Assembly: GCF_020103695.1 (NCBI RefSeq)
Contig: NZ_JAHXBF010000010.1
Span: forward strand, 124,001-188,000
Reading direction: 5' to 3'
DNA from: Hyalangium versicolor
Lineage (GTDB): Bacteria; Myxococcota; Myxococcia; Myxococcales; Myxococcaceae
Length of the DNA: 64,000 nucleotides
The position numbers were made by a program, and so were the translations under genes. Each line of letters begins with the position of its first letter. Position 1 is the first letter of the stretch. The notes under the pieces were generated by a model. That model searched no databases. It saw nothing but the letters and a program-made list of their open reading frames with translations, and was not told the origin of the DNA. This document shows positions 35,253 to 43,938 of the stretch, piece by piece.

Positions 35253-36239
35253 GTGACGCAATCGATGATTCAGATCGAAGGGCTGACGAAGACCTACGGC
35301 GCCACGCAGGCGCTGAAGGGGGTCAGCTTCGAGGTGCCTCGCGGGCAGGTGGTCGGCTTCCTGGGCCCGAACGGAGCAGGCAAGTCCACCACCATGCGCA
35401 TCCTGGCCGGCTACGTCACTCCGAGTGCAGGCTCGGCCAAGGTGGCGGGGGTGGACGTCACCGTGGACCCCGTCCAGGCGCGGCGCTCCATCGGGTACCT
35501 GCCGGAGAACAACCCGCTCTATGAGGAGATGATGGTGCGGGAGTTCCTGGGCTTCATCGCGGAGCTCCGGGGCATCCCCACCGCGCAGCGCAACGCGCGC
35601 ATCCAGCGAACCGCCGAGCGCTGTGGCCTCCAGAACCACCTGGGCAAGGACATCCACCAGTTGTCCAAGGGCTACCGGCAGCGCGTGGGGCTGGCGCAGG
35701 CCATCCTCCATGATCCGGACCTGCTCATCCTGGATGAGCCGACGACTGGCCTGGATCCCAACCAGATCGTCGAGATCCGCAACCTCATCAAGGAGCTGGG
35801 GCAGGAGAAGACGGTCATCCTGAGCACCCACATCCTCAGCGAAGTGCAGAGCACCTGCAGCCGCGTGCTGATCATCAGCGACGGCAAGCTGGTGGCGGAC
35901 GACTCTCCGGAGCGCCTCACCGTGGGCGAGGGCGGAACCGTATCGGTGGTGCTGACCTCGCGGCTCGGCCAGAAGCTCGATGCGGCGGTGGTGCGCCAGG
36001 TGATGGAGTCCATCCCCGGCGTGACGCGCGTGGAGACCGCCGAGGGCGAGGGCGGAGACACGCTCGGATTCGCCCTGCGCTACAGCAGCGAGGATCCGCG
36101 CCGGGCGCTGTTCGAGGCGGCGGTGAAAAACGACCTGCTGCTGCTCGAGGTGAAGCGCCAGCACGTCAGCCTCGAGGAGACGTTCCGCAAGCTCACCGCG
36201 GCGGAGAACAGCACCACCCCGCGCCCCGCGGCAGCCTGA
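35253..36239 (+). CDS. ABC transporter ATPase (GldA-like)
   Basis: A 328-residue ABC ATPase. Walker A GPNGAGKST, Q-loop region YLPENNPLY, signature LSKGYRQRVGLAQA, Walker B LLILDEPTTGLDP and the H-loop STHILSEV are intact. It resembles GldA, the ATPase of the GldAFG complex associated with gliding in Bacteroidetes, whose relatives are widespread in other phyla with unclear substrates. The start is GTG with GAGGTGA 3 nt upstream. It heads an operon with a GldF-like permease, a GldG-like auxiliary protein and a DUF4340 protein. A C-terminal extension of ~90 residues follows the nucleotide-binding domain. Confidence 0.92.
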   Translation: MTQSMIQIEGLTKTYGATQALKGVSFEVPRGQVVGFLGPNGAGKSTTMRILAGYVTPSAGSAKVAGVDVTVDPVQARRSIGYLPENNPLYEEMMVREFLGFIAELRGIPTAQRNARIQRTAERCGLQNHLGKDIHQLSKGYRQRVGLAQAILHDPDLLILDEPTTGLDPNQIVEIRNLIKELGQEKTVILSTHILSEVQSTCSRVLIISDGKLVADDSPERLTVGEGGTVSVVLTSRLGQKLDAAVVRQVMESIPGVTRVETAEGEGGDTLGFALRYSSEDPRRALFEAAVKNDLLLLEVKRQHVSLEETFRKLTAAENSTTPRPAAA

Positions 36240-36287
36240 GTCATCCCCTTCCGTCCCTTCATCGCCGTACGTCGAGAGGTCTCGGCC

Positions 36288-37007
36288 ATGAGTACGTCCC
36301 TGGCGATCGCCAGACGCGAGTTCAGAACCTTCTTCAACTCTCCCATTGCGTACATCGTGCTGGGCGGCTTCCTGCTGGTCGCCGGGTGGATGTACTTCAG
36401 CACGCTCTTCCTCGCCGGGCAGGCGTCGCTGCGTGCCTTCTTCGGCATCTCGCCGGTGCTGTTCGTGGTGTTCGCCCCGGCCATCACCATGCGCCTGGTG
36501 GCCGAGGAGCGGAAGGCGGGCACGCTGGAGTTGCTGCTGAGCATGCCTCTGCGCGACTGGGAGGTGGTGGCGGGCAAGTTCCTGGCGGCGCTCGCCATGG
36601 TGGGCGTGGGGCTGCTGTGGACGCTGCCCTACCCCATCAGCGTGGCGGCGCTGACGGCGAAGGGCGCCAGCTTCGACTGGGGCCCGGTGGCCGCTGGGTA
36701 CCTGGGCCTGCTGCTGATGGCCTCCAGCTTCATCGCCATGGGGCTGTGGGCGAGCACGTTGAGCCGCAACCAGATCGTCGGCTTCATCATCGGCCTGCTG
36801 CTGTGCTTCGCCTTCTACTTCGTGGACAAGTTCGCCGTGCTGCTGCCGGACACGCTGGCGGAGGTCTTCCAGTACCTCTCGGTGGACTACCACTTCGAGA
36901 ACATCGCCCGAGGCGTGCTCGATAGCAGGGATCTGCTGTTCTACGTGTCTCTCACCTCGATCGGTCTACTCATGACGACGCGGTCCCTGGCCGCGGTCCG
37001 CCAGTGA
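36288..37007 (+). CDS. ABC-2 type permease (GldF-like)
   Basis: A 239-residue membrane protein with six predicted TM helices, beginning with the short N-terminal IARREFRTFFNSPIAYIV typical of GldF-type permeases. TM stretches are near residues 20-42, 55-75, 98-120, 135-160, 168-190 and 215-235; the loop VAEERKAGTLELLLSMPL is conserved in this group. The ATG lies 48 bp after the ATPase. It should form the membrane channel with the GldA-like ATPase and the GldG-like protein. The cargo is unknown. Confidence 0.9.
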   Translation: MSTSLAIARREFRTFFNSPIAYIVLGGFLLVAGWMYFSTLFLAGQASLRAFFGISPVLFVVFAPAITMRLVAEERKAGTLELLLSMPLRDWEVVAGKFLAALAMVGVGLLWTLPYPISVAALTAKGASFDWGPVAAGYLGLLLMASSFIAMGLWASTLSRNQIVGFIIGLLLCFAFYFVDKFAVLLPDTLAEVFQYLSVDYHFENIARGVLDSRDLLFYVSLTSIGLLMTTRSLAAVRQ

Positions 37008-37016
37008 GGTGCTCCC

Positions 37017-38648
37017 ATGCGTGCTGATACCCGGAACGCCACTGTCTTCCTGATTGCCGTCGTGGGCAGCCTGGTGCTGCTCAACCTGCTCGCCGTGCGC
37101 ACCTTCTTCCGCCTGGATGTGACGAAGGAGGGCATCTACACGCTGGCCTCGGCGTCCAAGGACACCATGGCCGGCCTGGAGGATCCGGTGACGGTGACTG
37201 CCTACTTCACCGAGAACCTCCCGGCGCCCTACTCCGGCAACGCGCGGTACGTGCGCGATCTGCTGGCCGAGTACCGCTCCGCATCCAAGGGCAAGCTCTC
37301 CTTCGAGTTCATCGATCCGTCCGCGCAGGAGACGGAGGCGGACAAGGAGACGAAGCGCGAGGTGAAGCGGGACATCTTCGGGCGCCAGTTCCGCGAGCCG
37401 ACCAGCGTGGAGAAGGAATTGTCCTCGCTGGGCATCCAGCCGGTGGAGATCCGCGTCGTCGAGCAGGACCAGATGCAGACGAAGCGGGCCTACATGGGGC
37501 TGGTCATCAAGCATCAGGAGAAGAAGGAGGTCATCCCCGTGGTCCAGGATCTGGGCTCGCTGGAGTACGACTTGACCAGCCTGATCCGGAAGATGACCCG
37601 GCCGAAGACGCCGGTGCTGGCCGTGCTTCAGGGCCACGAGGAGCCGGCTCTCAACGAGAAGTTCACCCGGCTCCAGGCGATGCTGTCGCAGACCTACGAG
37701 GTCCGCCCGCTGGATCTCACCGGCAAGGACAAGGTGGATGAGGACGTGGACGCGCTGCTCATCCTGGGTCCGAAGACGGCGTTCAAGCCCAATGAGATCC
37801 GCGCGGTGGACCAGTTCCTCATGCAGGGCAAGAGCGCCGCGTTCTTCCTCGACTCGATCCAGGTGGACACGCGGACCTTCGAGTCGACTCCGGCCGAGCA
37901 CGGCCTGGGGCCCCTGCTGGCCACCTACGGCATCACCGTGGGCGACAAGCTGGTGGCGGACGCCCAGTCGGCGCACCTGAACGTGCAGGAGCGCCGCGGC
38001 TTCATGGTGGTCTCCATGCCCGTACCCTTCCCGTTCATCCCCCAGTTGCAGCAACTGGAGGTGGACAGCCCGCTGACTCGAGGGCTCACGGGCGTCACCT
38101 TCCCGTTCGTCACGGACGTGACGGTCCAGCCGGTGGAGGGCAGCACGGCCACGGTGCTGGCCCGTTCCTCGGCCAAGAGCTGGCTGGAGGGCAAGCCGTA
38201 CAACATCGACCCGCGCCGGGACTGGCGCAACGAGACCATCAACCCCGCCGGGCCGTACAACCTGATGGTGCAGGTGAGTGGGAAGCTCAAGAGCCACTTC
38301 GCCTCGGAGGCCAACGCCTCCGGCCCCAACGGCCCGGTGCTGGCCGAGAGCAAGGGCGAAGCGCGGGTCATCGTCGTGGGCGGATCCACGCTGCTGTGGG
38401 ACGACTTCATGGCGCGGCCCAACCAGGCGCTGCTGCTCAACGTGGCGGACTGGCTGCTGCTGGATCCGGCGCTGCTGGCCATGCGGACGCGCGGCCTGGC
38501 GCAGGCTCCGCTCCAGCAGGAGCTGAGCGATGCCACTCGGAACGGGGTGAAGTTCGGCAATGCGCTCGGGCTGCCGCTGCTGCTGTCGCTCTATGGCGTG
38601 GTGCGCTGGCGCAGGCGCGAGGCCAGCCGGACCGCTCCCCTGACGTGA
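37017..38648 (+). CDS. GldG-like ABC auxiliary protein
   Basis: A 543-residue protein anchored by an N-terminal TM helix (residues ~8-30) and a C-terminal TM helix (~515-532). In between is a large exported domain of the GldG/ABC_transp_aux family: DVTKEGIYTLASASKDTMAG, VTAYFTENLPAPYSGNARYV, LLAEYRSASKGKLSFEFIDP and DALLILGPKTAFKPNEI. The ATG is 9 bp after the permease stop, so translation is probably coupled. In Bacteroidetes GldG works with GldA and GldF; in non-gliders the role is unknown. Confidence 0.9.
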   Translation: MRADTRNATVFLIAVVGSLVLLNLLAVRTFFRLDVTKEGIYTLASASKDTMAGLEDPVTVTAYFTENLPAPYSGNARYVRDLLAEYRSASKGKLSFEFIDPSAQETEADKETKREVKRDIFGRQFREPTSVEKELSSLGIQPVEIRVVEQDQMQTKRAYMGLVIKHQEKKEVIPVVQDLGSLEYDLTSLIRKMTRPKTPVLAVLQGHEEPALNEKFTRLQAMLSQTYEVRPLDLTGKDKVDEDVDALLILGPKTAFKPNEIRAVDQFLMQGKSAAFFLDSIQVDTRTFESTPAEHGLGPLLATYGITVGDKLVADAQSAHLNVQERRGFMVVSMPVPFPFIPQLQQLEVDSPLTRGLTGVTFPFVTDVTVQPVEGSTATVLARSSAKSWLEGKPYNIDPRRDWRNETINPAGPYNLMVQVSGKLKSHFASEANASGPNGPVLAESKGEARVIVVGGSTLLWDDFMARPNQALLLNVADWLLLDPALLAMRTRGLAQAPLQQELSDATRNGVKFGNALGLPLLLSLYGVVRWRRREASRTAPLT

Positions 38649-38676
38649 GTTCCTCCAGCTGATTACGAGGGTGCCA

Positions 38677-40188
38677 ATGAAGAAGGGAACGCTCGTTGCC
38701 ATTGGAGTCTTCGCGGCCCTGCTGATCCTCGTCCTCGCCACGCGTGAGCGCCAGGTGAGCGAGGGCATCACGAAGCTCGAACTGCCCGGTGTGGAGAAGG
38801 GCTCGATCTCCGGCCTGGAGATCTCCGGCGCTCAGTCCGCCACCCTGCGCAAGGAGGGTGACACGTGGGAGGTGTTCGATCCGGCGCACCCGGACGCGAA
38901 GTACCCAGCGGACGCGGAGCAGGTCCGCTCCGCGCTGGACAGCTTGCCCGAGCTGAAGAATGCGGACCTGGTCACGGAGAGGGCGGAGAAGCATGCCGAC
39001 CTGGAAGTCGATGACGCCCATGGCAGAAAGGTCCGGCTGCTGAATGGAAGCAGCGCCGTGGCCGAGCTGATCTTCGGCAAGGTCGCTCGGGGTGGCACCT
39101 ACGTCCGCAAGGCGGGCAGCAATACGGTGTTCTCCACCACGAGCCGCCTGGGCTGGATGGCCCGATGGGAGGTCAACTCCTGGCGCAAGCGCGACTTCGT
39201 GGGCGTGAAGCTGGAGGATGTGGCTCAGGTCACGGTCCGCATCGCCGGCGCCGAGCCCTACACGCTCAAGGCCGGAGACGGAGGCACCTGGACACTGGCG
39301 GAGCCCGCCCAGCCGCCCGCGAGCCTTCGCTTCGATGCCCAGGCCGCGCAGTGGATGGTGCAGCAGCTCACGTCGCTGTCGGCCCAGGACTTCGCGCAGG
39401 GACTCAGCGATGAGAGCAGCGGTCTGGCTGGTCCGCATGACGTCATCGAAGCAAAGCTCAAGGACGGGAAGACCCTCACGCTCCACCTGGGAACGGCGCT
39501 TGCGGCGGGCGGCCAGGACTCCAAGGCCTCCGGCAGCGCTCCTCCGAAACCGAGCCTGGTCCCCGTTCGCAAGGAGGGGGATGCACAGATCTACCTCGTA
39601 CCGGCCTCGACCGCTCAGGGGGTGCGCAAGAAGCTGACCGATCTGCGCGACCTGTCGCTCCTCAGCATTGATCCGCAGAAGGTCACCCAGGTGTCCATCC
39701 AGGCCGGTGGGAAGAAGACGGTGGCCATCAAGGACGGCGCCTCCTGGAAGATCATCGAGCCCAAGAAGCTGCCGGATGGCTTCGAGTTCGACCCCAACCG
39801 GGTAGATGCACAACTGAGCGGGCTGCGCGGCGTTCACGCAGCCCGGTGGGTGGAGCCGGCGGTGAGCGACAGCGACAGCGGCCTGAGCAAGCCCTCCGCC
39901 GTTGTCGAGCTCACCCTGGAGGGAGGAGCCACCCAGTCGCTGCGCTTCGGCAAGGAGGTACCGTCGACCACAGGCGCACAGGAGCTCTTCGTCAAGGGCT
40001 CGGCGGACTCGGGGCTCTACGTCATCGCCCAGGCCGAGCGCACCCGCTTCGAGGCAGGGGTGGAGCTCTTCAAGAAGAAGCCCGCTCCGCCAGGAGGTAC
40101 CGCCGCGGTGCAGGGGCTCGATAGCCTGCCGCCCGAACTCCGCAAGCAGATCGAGGAGCAGTTGCGCAACGCCCGCCCCCACCCATGA
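38677..40188 (+). CDS. DUF4340 protein of the Gld-type operon
   Basis: A 503-residue protein with an N-terminal TM anchor (residues 4-23, LVAIGVFAALLILVLAT) and a large outer part of repeated beta-rich DUF4340 modules: residues ~30-160 and again ~190-440 show the same order (KLELPG ... ISGLEISG ... WEVFDPAHP; then VSIQAGGKKTVAIKDGASWKII). The ATG is preferred over a GTG two codons up because GAGG is at 6-nt spacing. It follows the GldG-like gene by 28 bp. DUF4340 proteins are regular partners of GldG-like transporters; their job is not known. Confidence 0.86.
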   Translation: MKKGTLVAIGVFAALLILVLATRERQVSEGITKLELPGVEKGSISGLEISGAQSATLRKEGDTWEVFDPAHPDAKYPADAEQVRSALDSLPELKNADLVTERAEKHADLEVDDAHGRKVRLLNGSSAVAELIFGKVARGGTYVRKAGSNTVFSTTSRLGWMARWEVNSWRKRDFVGVKLEDVAQVTVRIAGAEPYTLKAGDGGTWTLAEPAQPPASLRFDAQAAQWMVQQLTSLSAQDFAQGLSDESSGLAGPHDVIEAKLKDGKTLTLHLGTALAAGGQDSKASGSAPPKPSLVPVRKEGDAQIYLVPASTAQGVRKKLTDLRDLSLLSIDPQKVTQVSIQAGGKKTVAIKDGASWKIIEPKKLPDGFEFDPNRVDAQLSGLRGVHAARWVEPAVSDSDSGLSKPSAVVELTLEGGATQSLRFGKEVPSTTGAQELFVKGSADSGLYVIAQAERTRFEAGVELFKKKPAPPGGTAAVQGLDSLPPELRKQIEEQLRNARPHP

Positions 40189-40206
40189 GCTGTCTGGGGT
40201 TTGTCC

Positions 40207-41043
40207 TCAAGCATCCGATCCGAACCCCTCCTCCGCGATACGCCTCAGCACGGCGGCCGTCTGAGGATCCGCGGGGAAGAAGGACTCGATGGCGAGTTCG
40301 GCGAGGGTGATGTCGACTGGGGTGCCAAAGACGGTGGTGGTGCCGAAGAGCGACAGGAGCCCGTGTGATGTCTGGATCCGCATGGGCACCACCACCCCGG
40401 CGTAATCCAGTTCCTGGAGGTTCCCGGAAGTGCGGGCGCCACTCCCCTGAGTGCCGTAGCCCCGGAGCTCCTCAAGGAGCGCGACGAGCTTCTCATCGCC
40501 GCTGAGATCGATCTGCCGATGGAGCCGGGTGAGCACGTGATTGCGCCACTGTTCCAGGTTGGCGACGCGCGGCGCCAGCCCTGACGGGTGGAGGCTCAGC
40601 CGCAAGACGTTGATGGGAGGCTGGAGCAGGTCCGGCGCGATTCCCTCCAGGAGCGGAGCGATGGCGCGGTTGGCGGTGACCAGCGTCCAGTGCCGGTCCA
40701 CCGCGAGCGCGGGATAGGGCTCGTGGCCGGCGAGCACCAGTTCGACCGCCTCCTTCGAGGCCCGGAGGGCGGGGTCATCGAGGCTCCGCTCGGCGTAGAC
40801 CGGAGCGAACCCGGCGGCCATCAGCAGGGTGTTGCGCTCACGCAGGGGGATGTCGAGCTCCTCCGCGAGGTGGAGCAGCATCTCCCGGCTCGGCTGCGAG
40901 CGCCCCGTCTCGAGGAAGCTGACGTGCCGGGCGGAGACTTCGGCGCGCAGGGCCAGCTCCAACTGGCTGAGGCTGCGGCGCTGGCGCCACATGCGCAGCA
41001 GGTCTCCCACGGGACGGCTCTGCGCCTGAGGGGTGGTGGTCAT
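40207..41043 (-). CDS. XRE-family regulator with MmyB-like ligand-binding domain
   Basis: A 278-residue regulator. Residues ~10-68 form an XRE helix-turn-helix (LLRMWRQRRSLSQLELALRA, SARHVSFLETGRSQPSREM). Residues ~105-270 form the MmyB-like domain (YPALAVDRHWTLVTANRA, HPSGLAPRVANLEQWRNHV), a PAS-like fold reported to bind small acyl-type ligands in relatives. The ATG is clear. It is divergent from a small membrane-protein gene, and a palindrome (14 of 16 symmetric arm bases) sits between them, the usual arrangement for this family controlling its neighbour. Confidence 0.92.
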   Translation of the reverse strand: MTTTPQAQSRPVGDLLRMWRQRRSLSQLELALRAEVSARHVSFLETGRSQPSREMLLHLAEELDIPLRERNTLLMAAGFAPVYAERSLDDPALRASKEAVELVLAGHEPYPALAVDRHWTLVTANRAIAPLLEGIAPDLLQPPINVLRLSLHPSGLAPRVANLEQWRNHVLTRLHRQIDLSGDEKLVALLEELRGYGTQGSGARTSGNLQELDYAGVVVPMRIQTSHGLLSLFGTTTVFGTPVDITLAELAIESFFPADPQTAAVLRRIAEEGFGSDA

Positions 41044-41078
41044 GCCCGGGAAGATAGGGGCGAGCGGTCATCGCTCCA

Positions 41079-41095
41079 ATTACCTCGGACGTAAT
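41079..41095. promoter_or_regulatory. Palindromic operator candidate for the MmyB-type regulator
   Basis: ATTACCTCGGACGTAAT is a 17-bp near-palindrome: seven of eight pairs around the central base match. It is 36 bp before the regulator's start codon and 92 bp before the divergent membrane-protein gene, in an AT-richer spot. Confidence 0.6.
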
Positions 41096-41186
41096 CGACA
41101 CCGGACAGCCCGCCGCGCATTTTGTGTCTCGAGCGACGGAGATTTCACCCCGCCGTCGCGCATTCCCCCCTCACTGGAGAACACAA

Positions 41187-41591
41187 ATGAGCACGATGAC
41201 TGCCTCGTGGAACCTGCTGCGCCGTGTCCTGCTGGCCGATGGAGTGGCGAGTGGCGCCATGGGAGTGTTGTTGCTGGTCGCCGCCGGACCGCTGGCGGGC
41301 CTGCTGGGACTGGAGCTGGCCCTGTTGCGAGCGGCGGGCGTCATCCTGATTCCCTATGGAGCCCTGGTCCTCTACGTCGGCGCACGGACGAGCATCTCGC
41401 CTCGCGCCGTCTGGATCATCGTGACGGTCAACCTGCTGTGGGTCGTCGACAGCATCCTGCTGCTGGTCACGGGCTGGGCTGATCCCACGACCCTGGGCTA
41501 CCTCTTCACGGTGGGACAGGCGCTCGCGGTCGCGGCCTTCGCCGGGCTGGAGTACGCCGGGCTGAGGCGCTCGCCCCCGGCGCTGGCCTGA
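41187..41591 (+). CDS. Small four-helix membrane protein
   Basis: A 134-residue integral membrane protein with four hydrophobic helices (residues ~12-35, 42-65, 72-95, 100-122), very poor in polar residues apart from a few loops. I do not recognise a named family beyond a general SPW/DoxX-like look. The ATG is supported by GGAG 8 nt upstream. It is divergent from the MmyB-type regulator, with the palindrome in between, so it is the probable regulated gene. Function is unknown. Confidence 0.72.
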   Translation: MSTMTASWNLLRRVLLADGVASGAMGVLLLVAAGPLAGLLGLELALLRAAGVILIPYGALVLYVGARTSISPRAVWIIVTVNLLWVVDSILLLVTGWADPTTLGYLFTVGQALAVAAFAGLEYAGLRRSPPALA

Positions 41592-41713
41592 CACCCACCC
41601 CATTCTGGCGAGCACTCCTGCCTCCCTGTTCGGTAGGCATCGACCGTCACTACTCACGAGGTTGTCCGGAACGCGACCACTCGATATGAGTGCTCCAGGA
41701 AGGAGCTGGAGCC

Positions 41714-42826
41714 GTGAGCGAATACCAATGCTATGAGTTCATCGCGATCGATCGTCACCTGACCCAGAAGGAGATGTCTCAACTCCGAGACATCTCGACT
41801 CGCGCGGAGATCACCCCGACGCGTTTCTGGAACGAGTACCAATGGGGTGACTTGAAGGCGGACCCGGCGAGGTTGCTCGCGCGCTATTTCGACGCCCACT
41901 TCTACTTCGCCAACTGGGGCACCCACCGTTTCATGCTCCGGCTGCCGGCGGACCATGCCGGCGCCTCCGGACTCGAGCCTTACTTCCAGGGTCGGCGCGC
42001 CTCTCTGTCGAAGGCAGACGACTTCATCATCCTCGACTTCTGGAGTGATGAAGAAGGTGACGCGGATGAGGAGTTCTACGGAGGGGGACGGCTCGCGGCG
42101 CTGACGCCGATCCGTTCCCTGCTCCTGCAGGGCGATCGGCGCGCTGCCTATCTGGCATGGCTCTGCAACGTCCAGGCGGGAGAAGTGGAAAGGCGCAAGC
42201 GCGAGCCTCCTGTTCCGCCGGGACTCGCGGATCTACCCGCCTCCCTCTCGAGTCTCGTCTCAGAGTTTCGAATCGATGTCGATTTGCTCGCCGCAGCAGC
42301 GGAAGGGAGCAGCGCGCCCGCAGCTGACTCCAAACTCCTCCGTGACTGGCTCAAAGCCCGGCCGTCTGAGGAAAAAGAGCGTTGGCTGTTGGAAGCCGTC
42401 GAACACCCTGAACTGGCGCTAGGGACCCAGATTGTTGCCACCTTCCAGCAGGAGCACGCGAGTGGGCCTCCAGGCAAGCGCAGATCGGTCGCAGAGCTGC
42501 TGGCTCGCGCGGAGCAGCTGAGGGACGAGCGCGAGGCAGAAGAGGCCACGGCACGTGCTCGGACTCAGGAAGCTGCTGCACGCGCGAGGGAGAAGCACCT
42601 CAACAGTCTTGCCACAGGCTGGGAGGCCGCATGGTCAAACCTTGCTCAACGCGTGGATCAGCGGGAGTACGAAGTCGCCGCCACCCTCGCAGTCGATCTC
42701 AGAGAGGTGGCCCAGAGGGACGGCAAGAGTTCCGATTTCGCGGCTCGGTTCGAGGCGCTCAAGAAGGCGCATTCGCGGCGGCGCGGCTTCTTCGAAGCCT
42801 TCAAGCGTAAGACTGAGGGATGGTGA
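41714..42826 (+). CDS. Hypothetical protein with a conserved N-terminal domain and helical C-terminus
   Basis: A 370-residue cytoplasmic protein. The N-terminal part (YQCYEFIAIDRHLTQKEM, STRAEITPTRFWNEYQWGDLK, LARYFDAHFYFANWGTHRFM) is a conserved block I have seen only in proteins annotated as hypothetical. Residues ~230-330 are helical and charged (LLARAEQLRDEREAEEATARARTQ), probably a coiled coil. No catalytic motif, Cys cluster or TM is evident. The GTG start with GGAG upstream fits; an in-frame GTG lies eight codons up. It is convergent with murU and has no obvious operon partner. Confidence 0.7.
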   Translation: MSEYQCYEFIAIDRHLTQKEMSQLRDISTRAEITPTRFWNEYQWGDLKADPARLLARYFDAHFYFANWGTHRFMLRLPADHAGASGLEPYFQGRRASLSKADDFIILDFWSDEEGDADEEFYGGGRLAALTPIRSLLLQGDRRAAYLAWLCNVQAGEVERRKREPPVPPGLADLPASLSSLVSEFRIDVDLLAAAAEGSSAPAADSKLLRDWLKARPSEEKERWLLEAVEHPELALGTQIVATFQQEHASGPPGKRRSVAELLARAEQLRDEREAEEATARARTQEAAARAREKHLNSLATGWEAAWSNLAQRVDQREYEVAATLAVDLREVAQRDGKSSDFAARFEALKKAHSRRRGFFEAFKRKTEGW

Positions 42827-42899
42827 CCCCGGTCGCGTGTGGCGCGACCTGGTACGACCAGCATACCAGTTGGCCAGAACCGCGCCCGACAGACCCCTC

Positions 42900-43928
42900 T
42901 CAGGGTGCGAGCGGCGCGGGGACCCGATGGGCGCCCCAGGCAAGTACCTCGACCAGCTCCTCGCCGGCAGCCACCTCGGTGTCTTCGAAGACAGCAACCC
43001 GGTTGAGCCGAGCCCCATCTCCCACCCGAGCCCCCGTGCCCACTGCGACCGCAGAGCCGATCCGCGCTCCATCGGCCAGCTCGCAGTTGGCACCGAAGTA
43101 AGCAGGGCCAGCGACCTTGGCAGCCCCCAACCGGGCATCCGGGTGAGCCCACCAGTTCCCCTGTGCCCGAGGAGCTGAGACGAACGGGGACGCCTTACCC
43201 AGCCCCTCCAGCGGCACATGCCCGAAGAGCACGTCCCGCACCGTGGCCAGATACCGTGAAGGCGTCCCCAGATCGGACCAGTACGCCTGCACCACCTCAC
43301 CACGTACCGCCAACCCCGACTGCATCACCCGCACGTAGATGTCGCGGTTGATGTCCTCGGGGCCCGACGGAGACATGAAGTCGAACACGCGCGGGGAGAT
43401 GACATGCACGCCCGTGAAGTGCCACGGACTCAGCCCCGTGCCCCCAGGCCCATGCCCGGCGATCCGCCGCACCTGCTGCTCCGCATCCAGCTCCACGGCC
43501 GCATACTTCTCGTCCGGAGGCATGGGCATCAGCACCATCGTCGCCGCCGCCCCCGAGGCCCGGTGCGCCGCCACCACCGGACGCAGGTCCACCGGGAACA
43601 GGATGTCCCCGTTGAACACCAGGAAGTCATCGTCCGAGAGGAAGTCTCGCAGCCCCCGGATGCCGCCGCCCGTGCCCTGGATGACAGGCTCGTGAACCAC
43701 GTGCAGCGGGAGCCGAGCGCGCTCGCACTCGGCGCGGGCCGTGTCCGCCATCACCTCCGGCAGGTGGTGCGTGTTGATGCCCACCGCCGTGACACCCGCC
43801 GCCTTCAGCACCGCCAGGTGGTAGCGCAACAGCGGCTGACCGAGAAACGGCAGCGCCGGCTTGGGCCAGCGCTCGGTCAACGGGCGCAGGCGCGTGCCCA
43901 GGCCCGCGCACAGGATCATCGCCTTCAT
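42900..43928 (-). CDS. murU: Sugar-1-phosphate nucleotidyltransferase, MurU-like with extra C-terminal beta-helix
   Basis: A 342-residue nucleotidyltransferase. The N-terminal signature LCAGLGTRLRPLTERWPKPALPF is intact, with QGTGGGIRGL and NGDILFPVDL. It lies 10 bp downstream of an AmgK-like kinase. In Pseudomonas the AmgK-MurU pair makes UDP-MurNAc from recycled MurNAc, bypassing fosfomycin-sensitive de novo steps. This protein is about 120 residues longer than Pseudomonas MurU: residues ~250-335 show hexapeptide-like turns (GAAKVAGPAYFGANCELADG, ARIGSAVAVGTG), the left-handed beta-helix seen in GlmU-type enzymes. Another sugar-1-phosphate is therefore possible. Confidence 0.78.
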   Translation of the reverse strand: MKAMILCAGLGTRLRPLTERWPKPALPFLGQPLLRYHLAVLKAAGVTAVGINTHHLPEVMADTARAECERARLPLHVVHEPVIQGTGGGIRGLRDFLSDDDFLVFNGDILFPVDLRPVVAAHRASGAAATMVLMPMPPDEKYAAVELDAEQQVRRIAGHGPGGTGLSPWHFTGVHVISPRVFDFMSPSGPEDINRDIYVRVMQSGLAVRGEVVQAYWSDLGTPSRYLATVRDVLFGHVPLEGLGKASPFVSAPRAQGNWWAHPDARLGAAKVAGPAYFGANCELADGARIGSAVAVGTGARVGDGARLNRVAVFEDTEVAAGEELVEVLAWGAHRVPAPLAP

Positions 43929-43938
43929 ACAGAGCCCT

